15,576 nt of DNA from RBG-16-68-21 sp035286665 (GTDB taxonomy: Bacteria; Actinomycetota; Acidimicrobiia; Spongiisociales; UBA11373): the NCBI GenBank assembly GCA_035286665.1, contig DATECY010000151.1:1-15576 (forward strand), given 5' to 3'. Both the position numbers and the translations under genes were made by a program. The notes below the pieces were generated by a model that saw only the letters and a program-made list of their open reading frames with translations, did not search any database and was not told the origin of the DNA. Below, in pieces: positions 1 through 5,240 of the stretch (positions are counted from its first letter, which is position 1; every line of letters begins with the position of its first letter).

Positions 1-100
1 CGTCCTCTATCTGCTGCGGGAGAGGATGCTCCTGGGGGCCGTCCTCCTCATCGTGGGAATCCTCCTCGGCGGCCTCAACATCTTCGGAGCGTTCGACTAG
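1..100 (+). CDS. 3' end of an unidentified membrane protein gene
   Basis: The frame starting at base 2 is open from the window edge to a TAG at 98-100, giving 32 residues. They end in a hydrophobic segment (about MLLGAVLLIVGILLGGLNIF) and a short tail, GAFD. This looks like a C-terminal transmembrane helix. The 5' end lies outside the window, so the family cannot be identified. A separate micro-protein starting at the ATG at 26 (24 residues, preceded by GGGAGAGG with almost no spacing) is possible but less likely. A hairpin begins 3 nt after the stop, which supports this being a real gene end. Confidence 0.5.
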   Translation, partial: VLYLLRERMLLGAVLLIVGILLGGLNIFGAFD

Positions 101-103
101 TCG

Positions 104-126
104 AGCCGGCTGTCGAGTAGCCGGCT
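104..126 (+). terminator. Hairpin after the first gene, possible intrinsic terminator
   Basis: Two copies of the self-complementary octamer AGCCGGCT (104-111 and 119-126) are separated by GTCGAGT, so they can form an 8-bp GC-rich stem with a 7-nt loop. It starts just after the stop codon at 98-100. No U-tract follows, which is common for terminator-like hairpins in high-GC actinobacteria, so function is inferred from position and stem strength. A second weaker inverted repeat (GCCCT/AGGGC, about 156-174) lies between it and the SOS box. Confidence 0.4.
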
Positions 127-187
127 GGAGCTTGCCCAAGCCCCAGAGGCCAAGTGCCGCCCTTCGACGGAGGGCACGGTCGACGAC

Positions 188-201
188 CGAACACATGTTC
201 G
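188..201 (+). promoter_or_regulatory. LexA (SOS) box upstream of imuA'
   Basis: The sequence CGAACACATGTTCG is a perfect 14-bp palindrome. It matches the actinobacterial/Gram-positive LexA operator core GAAC-N4-GTTC, and A202 extends the right arm to GTTCGA. It ends 11 nt before the GTG start of imuA'. A TANNNT hexamer (TAGGAT, 204-209) lies directly downstream, so LexA bound here would cover the promoter. Mycobacterial imuA'/imuB are known LexA targets, so site and genes support each other. Confidence 0.87.
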
Positions 202-212
202 ATTAGGATGGG

Positions 213-860
213 GTGCCCTTGGATCGGGCATCCCTTCTCTCCGGCGCCCTGAGCGCACCGTCGCCCCATCCGGTCGCGCCCTTTGCGATCACCGCCGAGC
301 CGGGCCGAGTGCTCGGCCTGATGGGCCCACCGGGGTCCGGCCTCACCCGCCTCGCCCTGGCGCTGCTGGCCGAACCGTCGAAGACCGGCATGGTGGCCGT
401 GGTCGACGTCCGCGGCTGGCTGTGCCCGGTGGCCGCCTGGGAGGTGGGCATCGTCCCCGACCGACTCGTGGTCGTCCGCTGCCCCGACCGCTCTGCCTGG
501 CTGCGGGTGACCGCCGCCCTCATCGAGGGGTTCCCCGCGGTGTATGCCGAGGTCCCCGCCGGGGTCTGCGATGCCGATCTGCGCCGCCTCGGGGCCCTCT
601 CCCGGGCACGGAGGTCCGCCCTGGTACTCCGGCCCGTCGCAGGCGACCTCCCCGGCGGGGTGCTCCACCTGCGGGTGGAGGCCGACGCCGTGGTCTGGCA
701 CGGGGCCGACCGGGGTCACGGCGCCCTCCTCCAGCGGCGACTCACGCTGCGGGTGTCGGGCAAGGGGGTCCAAGGCATCCCCAGGACGATCGAACTGGTC
801 GACGAGGGAACCCGAGCCTTGCCTGCGATCTCGGGTTCCGCCGTCCACGCCGTCGGGTAG
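213..860 (+). CDS. imuA: ImuA' (RecA-like accessory protein of SOS mutagenesis)
   Basis: This 215-aa protein is predicted to be ImuA', a cytoplasmic RecA-like scaffold that works with ImuB and the error-prone polymerase DnaE2 in damage-induced translesion synthesis. The identification rests on the LexA box just upstream, the imuB gene 6 nt downstream, the usual length, and a RecA-type N-terminal core. Residues 38-45 (GPPGSGLT) resemble a Walker A loop, but leucine replaces the essential lysine, so ATP hydrolysis is unlikely; ImuA' proteins are generally divergent here. A central hydrophobic strand (VVAVVDVRGWL, about 61-70) and the C-terminal LTLRVSGKGVQGIPRTIEL segment also resemble the family. 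The GTG at 213 is the first start in frame, with a weak purine-rich AGGATGGG just before it; the TTG at 219 is an alternative. Sequence similarity alone would be weak, and context carries much of the call. Confidence 0.8.
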   Translation: MPLDRASLLSGALSAPSPHPVAPFAITAEPGRVLGLMGPPGSGLTRLALALLAEPSKTGMVAVVDVRGWLCPVAAWEVGIVPDRLVVVRCPDRSAWLRVTAALIEGFPAVYAEVPAGVCDADLRRLGALSRARRSALVLRPVAGDLPGGVLHLRVEADAVVWHGADRGHGALLQRRLTLRVSGKGVQGIPRTIELVDEGTRALPAISGSAVHAVG

Positions 861-866
861 GCCGAG

Positions 867-2327
867 GTGGCACGCATCCTCTGCATCTGGTTCCCCGATT
901 GGCCGTTGCGCCGCCCCGACACGCCCGCCGATCGCCCCGCCCAGGTCGTCGACGCGTCGGGGACCGTGATCGCCGTCACCGGTGATGCCCACGTCCTGGG
1001 AGCGAGGGTGGGGATGCACCGCCGCGAGGCCGAGGCGCTGGCCCCCGCCGCTCTGACCCTGGTGTCGGATCCCGGAGCCGAGGCGGTCGCCTTCGAGCCG
1101 GTGGCGCTGGCCATCGAAGACCTGGTGCCCCGCATGGAGATGGTGTCGCCCGGCCTCGTCTACCTGCCCACGGCAGGGGCGGTCCGCTACTACGGGTCCG
1201 AGGACACCCTCGTCGGCAAGGTGGTGGCTGCGGTGGAGGCCATGGCGCCCGGGGGGCGTTTCGGTTTGGCCGACGGGCCGTTCGCCGCCCGGATGGCCGC
1301 CGAGCGGGCGGTCGCCGGTCCGGTGATCGTCGCCGACACCGCGGCGTTCCTCGCCGGTCTCGACATCGCCGCCGTCGGTGTCGCCGAATTGGTCGACACC
1401 TTCCGCTGGCTGGGGATCGGCACCCTCGGCGACCTGGCCGGCCTTCCCCGGGAGGCGGTCGCCTCTCGATTCGGGCCGATCGGCCTGGAGGCGCATCGCA
1501 TCGCCAGCGGCGAGGACCGGGTGGTGCATCCCCGCCGGATCGGCGAGGAGGTGGTCGTCGAGGAGCGTTTCGATCCTCCCCTCGACGACGTGGAGCGAGC
1601 CGCCTTCGCGGCGCGGGCGCTGGCCGGCAGGCTGCTCGAGGCGGTCGCCCCCACCGGGGCGATGCCCCACCGGGTGGAGGTGGAGGCCGAGGCGGCCACG
1701 GGGGTGATCAGAGCGCGGACCTGGCGGAGCAGCCATCCGTTCTCCGAGGTCGAGTTGGCCGAGCGGGTCCGGTGGCAGCTGCGCGCCTGGGTGGAGTCGG
1801 GCGGGGTTCCCGGCGGGGTGGTGCGGTTGCGGCTGGTGCCCGCCGACCTCTCCGATCGGGGACGCCAGTTGCGACTCGGTGAGGACGCCGCCTCCGAGTC
1901 GGACGCTCGCCGCGCCCTCAGCCGTGCCCAGGGGCTGGTGGGCCCCGATGCGGTCCTCCAGGCGATCCCGCAGGGGGGCCGCGACCCGGGGGAGCGGGTG
2001 CAGTGGCATCGCTGGGGCGAAGAGCCCGAGGCGGCGGCGCTCGACCCGAAGGCGCCGTGGCCGGGAAGGCTCCCCGAGCCGTCACCGGCGCTGGTGCCCC
2101 CCGACCCGCGGCCGTTCGAGATCGAATGGGACGGCGGGTTTCCCACCCGGGTCAGGCTGGGCAGCCGCTGGGAGCCGGTGCTCGGCTGGGCGGGCCCGTG
2201 GCGCCAGACCGGCCGCTGGTGGGAAGGCGAAGCCGCCGCCGACCGCTACCAGGTGGTGACCTCGGCGGGGGCGTTCCTCTGCGAGGTGCGGGAGGGGAGA
2301 TGCTGGCTGGTGGGGGTGTACGACTGA
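867..2327 (+). CDS. imuB: ImuB (catalytically inactive Y-family polymerase-like mutagenesis factor)
   Basis: ImuB (486 aa) is the hub of the ImuA'-ImuB-DnaE2 mutasome. It resembles Y-family DNA polymerases but lacks their catalytic carboxylates. Here the N-terminus reads MARILCIWFPDWPLRR, the typical ImuB replacement of the first catalytic motif, and the palm region VRYYGSEDTLV (106-116) lacks the polymerase acidic pair. A helix-hairpin-helix region lies around 178-216 (FRWLGIGTLGDLAGLP), followed by a little-finger-like domain to about 330. The conserved tail holds QGLVGPDAV (355-363), QGGRDPGERV (369-378) and the C-terminal WWEGEAAADRYQVVTS / LVGVYD segment. The place of the beta-clamp motif reads QLRLG (334-338) rather than QLPLW. 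The GTG at 867 is set by the MARILCIWF start and lies 6 nt after the imuA' stop, so the pair is co-transcribed under the SOS box. No dnaE2 follows. Confidence 0.92.
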   Translation: MARILCIWFPDWPLRRPDTPADRPAQVVDASGTVIAVTGDAHVLGARVGMHRREAEALAPAALTLVSDPGAEAVAFEPVALAIEDLVPRMEMVSPGLVYLPTAGAVRYYGSEDTLVGKVVAAVEAMAPGGRFGLADGPFAARMAAERAVAGPVIVADTAAFLAGLDIAAVGVAELVDTFRWLGIGTLGDLAGLPREAVASRFGPIGLEAHRIASGEDRVVHPRRIGEEVVVEERFDPPLDDVERAAFAARALAGRLLEAVAPTGAMPHRVEVEAEAATGVIRARTWRSSHPFSEVELAERVRWQLRAWVESGGVPGGVVRLRLVPADLSDRGRQLRLGEDAASESDARRALSRAQGLVGPDAVLQAIPQGGRDPGERVQWHRWGEEPEAAALDPKAPWPGRLPEPSPALVPPDPRPFEIEWDGGFPTRVRLGSRWEPVLGWAGPWRQTGRWWEGEAAADRYQVVTSAGAFLCEVREGRCWLVGVYD

Positions 2328-2357
2328 GTGCCCAGGCGGCGCGGACCATCCGGCGCG

Positions 2358-2363
2358 TATTCT
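2358..2363 (+). promoter_or_regulatory. -10 element for a leaderless transcript (lipoprotein gene)
   Basis: TATTCT fits the actinobacterial TANNNT -10 consensus. Only 6 nt separate it from the ATG at 2370, so transcription would start at or next to the A of the start codon. There is no Shine-Dalgarno sequence before this ATG, which agrees with leaderless translation. No convincing -35 is visible. Confidence 0.5.
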
Positions 2364-2369
2364 GGCTCC

Positions 2370-2948
2370 ATGCGCCACCTTGCGGTGCTGGTGGTCGTCG
2401 TCCTCGTCGCGACAGCGTGTGGTGACGAGGCGCCCGGACCGACTCTCGGCGCCGAGACGACCACCACGACTCTCATCGCCGAGACGCCACCCGCCTCCGA
2501 GGCGGATCGCATCGAGGTCACCGCGCTGGCGCTGCGCTCGCTGGTGACCGACTACAACACCTTCGGCTCCGGGCACAGATTCACCGAGGTGCTCGTCCAG
2601 AACCGCATCGATCCCGCCGCGGGAGGGAGTGATGCCGGATTCCGGGCGCCGCCCGGCCGCGCCTTGACCGACGCCGAGCGCACCGCCGTCGAGCGCGCCC
2701 TCGGCGATCTCGGCCCGTATCGGTGGATCGACGATGCCGCCGAGTTCCGAACCGACGATCTCCGGCCGGTGATCGAAGGGTCGGCGATCGTCGGCGTCGG
2801 CGAGGTCGCCTTCGATGCCGACGGTGCCCTGGTGCCGGTGTCGCTGTGGTGTGGAGGCACCTGCGGCATGTGGACCCATCTCCGCGTCGTCTACCAGGAC
2901 GGCGGATGGCTGGTCACCGGGCCCGAGGGCCCGATGATGATCTCCTGA
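2370..2948 (+). CDS. Predicted lipoprotein of unknown function
   Basis: The 192-aa product starts with a lipoprotein signal peptide: Arg near the start, a hydrophobic run LAVLVVVVLVATA, then Cys17 in ATAC, the predicted lipidation site. A low-complexity Thr-rich spacer (about residues 30-35) follows, as is common in actinobacterial surface lipoproteins. The rest is a soluble domain (about 45-192), exported to the outer face of the membrane. Near its end is LWCGGTCGMWTHLRVVYQDGGWLV, whose CGGTCG and Trp-rich strand resemble domains with a CGxxCG motif; I cannot name the family. The upstream in-frame GTG at 2328 was not used because the signal peptide begins at 2370, where a leaderless promoter also points. 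It follows imuB by 42 nt but probably has its own promoter, so an SOS role should not be assumed. Confidence 0.75.
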   Translation: MRHLAVLVVVVLVATACGDEAPGPTLGAETTTTTLIAETPPASEADRIEVTALALRSLVTDYNTFGSGHRFTEVLVQNRIDPAAGGSDAGFRAPPGRALTDAERTAVERALGDLGPYRWIDDAAEFRTDDLRPVIEGSAIVGVGEVAFDADGALVPVSLWCGGTCGMWTHLRVVYQDGGWLVTGPEGPMMIS

Positions 2949-2984
2949 TCTGTCATCTGTGGTCCGCCCTGGATGTCCGACTCC

Positions 2985-2990
2985 TACCCT
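2985..2990 (+). promoter_or_regulatory. -10 element for a leaderless transcript (methyltransferase gene)
   Basis: TACCCT fits TANNNT and is followed after 7 nt by the ATG at 2998, with no purine-rich ribosome binding site (the spacer is CCTCCCC). This matches a leaderless start and agrees with the start chosen from the protein sequence. Confidence 0.5.
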
Positions 2991-2997
2991 CCTCCCC

Positions 2998-3600
2998 ATG
3001 GACCACCGCGACTGGGACGACCGCTATCGGGAGAAGGGCGGACTCCTGTGGACCGCCGAGCCCAACCGGTTCGTCGTCGAGGTGGTGGAAGGGCTGACGC
3101 CGGGAACCGTCTTCGACCTGGCCGGCGGTCATGCCCGCAACGCGGTGTGGCTGGCCGAGCGGGGCTGGGACCCCACGATGGTGGACTGGTCGGAGGTGGC
3201 GATCGAGCAGGGAGCGGCCCTCGCCGCCGAACGCGGGGTGACCGTCCACTTCGAACGAGCCGACCTCCTCGAGTGGGAGCCGTCGCGTCCGGCCGACCTC
3301 GTGCTCGTCGTGTACCTGCAGATCCCGGCCGAGCAGCGGCAGAGGGTGTGGGTCGTGGAGGCCTCGGCGGTGGCCCCGGGGGGCACCCTGGCGATCATCG
3401 GCCACGACTCGTCGAACCTGTCGGAGGGCTTCGGCGGCCCCCAGGACCACCGGGTTCTCTACACCGCCGAGGAGGTGGCGGCGACCATCGGAGCCGACCT
3501 CACCGTCACCCGGGCCGACCGGGTGGAGCGCCCGGTGGAGATGGAAGACGGCATGCACGTGGCGCTGGACAACGTGGTGGTGGCGATGAGGGAGTCTTGA
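2998..3600 (+). CDS. Class I SAM-dependent methyltransferase
   Basis: This 200-aa cytoplasmic enzyme is predicted to transfer a methyl group from S-adenosylmethionine to a small, unidentified acceptor. It begins MDHRDWDDRYREKG, the typical N-terminus of small TehB-like methyltransferases. Motif I is FDLAGGHARNAVWLA (39-53), where AGG replaces the commoner GCG. An acidic residue after strand 2 (VDWS, D63) would bind the SAM ribose, RADLLEW (87-93) is motif II/III-like, and VAPGGTLAIIGHD (125-137) is the post-IV strand region. The segment GFGGPQDHRVLYTAEEV (144-160) recurs in actinobacterial members. The start at 2998 was chosen over the in-frame GTG at 2959 because homology begins there and a -10 lies 7 nt upstream. 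Its last codons, GAG TCT TGA, lie in the first unit of the downstream heptad repeat. The substrate is unknown. Confidence 0.85.
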   Translation: MDHRDWDDRYREKGGLLWTAEPNRFVVEVVEGLTPGTVFDLAGGHARNAVWLAERGWDPTMVDWSEVAIEQGAALAAERGVTVHFERADLLEWEPSRPADLVLVVYLQIPAEQRQRVWVVEASAVAPGGTLAIIGHDSSNLSEGFGGPQDHRVLYTAEEVAATIGADLTVTRADRVERPVEMEDGMHVALDNVVVAMRES

Positions 3601-3678
3601 GTTCTGAGTCTTGAGTTCTGAGTAAGAGGGGTCGTGTCTCTTCTTCTCTTACTCATGACTCACAACTCACAACTCATC
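3592..3678. repeat. Heptad inverted-repeat element, copy 1 (convergent junction)
   Basis: Five left-arm units (GAGTCTT, GAGTTCT, GAGTCTT, GAGTTCT, GAGTAAG; 3592-3626) face four right-arm units (ACTCATG, ACTCACA, ACTCACA, ACTCATC; 3651-3678). At the apex GAGTAAGAG (3620-3628) pairs perfectly with CTCTTACTC (3646-3654). Outward, GAGT/ACTC quartets pair every 7 nt with mostly mismatched triplets between. The element fills the gap between the convergent methyltransferase and plsC genes and overlaps the methyltransferase stop codon. It would fold on either strand, so a bidirectional terminator or mRNA-end-protecting hairpin is the likely role. A related copy lies at 11553-11636. Confidence 0.85.
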
Positions 3679-3686
3679 ACCCTGGC

Positions 3687-4424
3687 TCATCTGACCCGAA
3701 TCTCCTCATACGTCTCCGCGACGATGCTCCGCACCCGGCCGCGCAACTCGTCGATGTCTTCCGCATCGAGGCCCGCGGTCGGGATCGGCTCGTGGATCAC
3801 CAGGCGGACGTCGCCGCCGAAGATGCGCTTGCCGCCCGGCTCCCACACCGTCTCGCTCCCGGTGATCGTCACCGGGACCATCGGCATGCCGTTGTCGATG
3901 GCGATGCGGAATGCACCTTTCTTGAACGGCATCATCTCGGCGTTGCGGGATCGGGTTCCTTCGGGATAGATCACGAGCGACAGCCCCTCGTCGACGACCC
4001 GGGTCACCTGCTCGTTGATGGCGTGGTGCGCTCCCGCCCCGGCCTCGCGATCGGTGCGGACGATGTGGATTGCCCGCATCGCTCCGCCGAGGACCGGAAC
4101 CTTGAACAGCTCGGCCTTGGCCAGGAAGCGAACCGACACCGGCAGGCTGGCGATCATCACCGGGATGTCGATGTTGGAGATGTGGTTGCCGCTGAACACG
4201 TAGGAGGCCGTCGGGTCGAGGTGCTCGAGGCCCTCGACCTTCAGATCGGTTCCCGACGCCCGCAGGAAGACGCGCGCCCACAGGCGCATGATCGAAGTGA
4301 TCTGGCGGGTCCTGGGCCGGATCTTGAGCAGCACGATCACGTACGAGCCGAGCAGTAGCGTGGCCAGTACCACCACCAGCAGGGCGAACATCGTTCGGAA
4401 CGGCGCAAGGACTGCGCGGACCAT
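3687..4424 (-). CDS. plsC: 1-acyl-sn-glycerol-3-phosphate acyltransferase (PlsC family)
   Basis: This 245-aa membrane-bound enzyme of the PlsC/LPLAT family is predicted to acylate lysophosphatidic acid to phosphatidic acid in phospholipid synthesis. A transmembrane helix spans about 11-33. The catalytic NHxxxxD motif is NHISNID (80-86, H81 and D86). Block II is FKVPVLGGAMRAIHIVRTDR (107-126) with the conserved Arg before TDR. Block III is YPEGTRSR (153-160), which binds the glycerol-phosphate, and block IV is VPVTITG (183-189). The length is normal. The ATG at 4424 lies 6 nt downstream of a TAGCCT hexamer on this strand, so it is probably leaderless; it shares this element with the divergent crotonase gene. 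Relatives can use other lyso-lipids, so the acceptor is not certain. Confidence 0.9.
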   Translation of the reverse strand: MVRAVLAPFRTMFALLVVVLATLLLGSYVIVLLKIRPRTRQITSIMRLWARVFLRASGTDLKVEGLEHLDPTASYVFSGNHISNIDIPVMIASLPVSVRFLAKAELFKVPVLGGAMRAIHIVRTDREAGAGAHHAINEQVTRVVDEGLSLVIYPEGTRSRNAEMMPFKKGAFRIAIDNGMPMVPVTITGSETVWEPGGKRIFGGDVRLVIHEPIPTAGLDAEDIDELRGRVRSIVAETYEEIRVR

Positions 4425-4429
4425 GTCGG

Positions 4430-4436
4430 TAGGCTA
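4430..4436. promoter_or_regulatory. Symmetric -10 element, likely bidirectional promoter
   Basis: The heptamer TAGGCTA reads TAGGCT on the + strand and TAGCCT on the - strand, so it offers a TANNNT -10 in both directions. On the minus strand it sits 6 nt before the plsC ATG, the leaderless spacing. On the plus strand it would start transcription near 4442, giving a leader of about 20 nt with GGAG at 4453-4456 before the crotonase ATG at 4461. The divergent genes are only 36 bp apart, so any promoters must overlap. Confidence 0.5.
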
Positions 4437-4460
4437 CCGATCCGCCCACCTCGGAGCCGC

Positions 4461-5240
4461 ATGCCCGACATCCTCTCCACGGTCGCCGACCACGTCGCCA
4501 CAATCACCTTCAACCGGCCGGAGCGGCGCAACGCCTTCACCGTCGACATGTTCGATCTGCTCGGCGACCTGCTCCGTGCTGCGTCCGCCGATTCCGAGGT
4601 GCGCTGCATCGTGCTCACCGGCAGCGGGGACGCCTTCTCGGGGGGCCTCGACCTCGTCGAAGCCGCACAGCAGATGGACCGCCTCGACCGGATCGCCTTC
4701 ACCTTCCAGCCGGAGCGCTCGCCGGCGATCATTCTCCAACAGATCGAGGTGCCGGTGATCGCGGCGATCAACGGTGCCGCTGCCGGATACGCCGTCGGCA
4801 TGGCGATCAACGCCGACGTCAGGGTCATGGCCCGCACCGCCCGCCTCGTCCCCGCCACCAAGCGCAACCTGCTGCCGGAGAGCGGCGACACCTGGCTGTT
4901 GCCCCGCCTGGTCGGGTGGGAGCAGGCGGCCCGCTTCTACTTCCTCGGCGAGGACATGACCGGGGAGCAGGCCCTCGCCGCCGGCGTGGTGTCCGAAGTC
5001 GCCGCCGACTCCGACGCCACCAAGGCACGAGCCGCAGCGTTGGCGGCGCAGATCGTCGCCATGCCGCCTCAGGCCGTGCGCGCCGCCAAGCGTCTCATGC
5101 GGGCCGGGCGCAGTGACGAGTACCCCGAGCACGTCCAGCGGGCGCTGCTGCAGCTGCTCCCCATGTTCCGCACCAAGGACTTCTCCGAAGCGGTGGCGGC
5201 GTTCTTCGAGAAGCGCGAACCGCGCTTCACCGGCGAGTGA
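4461..5240 (+). CDS. Enoyl-CoA hydratase/isomerase (crotonase) family protein
   Basis: This 259-aa protein has the crotonase fold, which binds acyl-CoA and stabilises an enolate in an oxyanion hole. The N-terminal signature is VATITFNRPERRNAF (12-26). Oxyanion-hole segments are GDAFSGGLDL (56-65) and INGAAAGYAVGMAINADVRVM (103-123), and LLPESGDTWLLPRLVG (137-152) follows. By my alignment, neither glutamate used by hydratases is present: the Glu144 site is Ala132 (VPAT) and the Glu164 site is Arg158 (QAARF). E140 in LLPESG lies where delta3-delta2 enoyl-CoA isomerases and PaaG carry their single catalytic acid. An isomerase or other crotonase reaction is therefore more likely than hydration. 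The C-terminal helices (to FEKREPRFTGE) are complete. The ATG at 4461 has a short GGAG upstream. Its stop overlaps the start of the glycosylase gene (GTGA), but the two products have no obvious common pathway. Confidence 0.88.
   Translation: MPDILSTVADHVATITFNRPERRNAFTVDMFDLLGDLLRAASADSEVRCIVLTGSGDAFSGGLDLVEAAQQMDRLDRIAFTFQPERSPAIILQQIEVPVIAAINGAAAGYAVGMAINADVRVMARTARLVPATKRNLLPESGDTWLLPRLVGWEQAARFYFLGEDMTGEQALAAGVVSEVAADSDATKARAAALAAQIVAMPPQAVRAAKRLMRAGRSDEYPEHVQRALLQLLPMFRTKDFSEAVAAFFEKREPRFTGE

Noticed and set aside
75..2009. Long minus-strand open frame (644 codons) opposite imuA'-imuB
   Set aside because: It is rich in Gly, Pro, His, Arg and Asp without recognisable motifs, as expected for an antisense shadow of a GC-rich gene; the plus strand carries convincing ImuA' and ImuB.
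3592..3678. Heptad array considered as a CRISPR or transposon end
   Set aside because: Units are 7 nt, there are no spacers, no cas or transposase genes, and no target-site duplication is visible.
4386..4396. GAAC-ATC-GTTC resembling a second LexA box near the plsC start
   Set aside because: The spacer is 3 nt instead of the required 4, and the site is inside plsC coding sequence.
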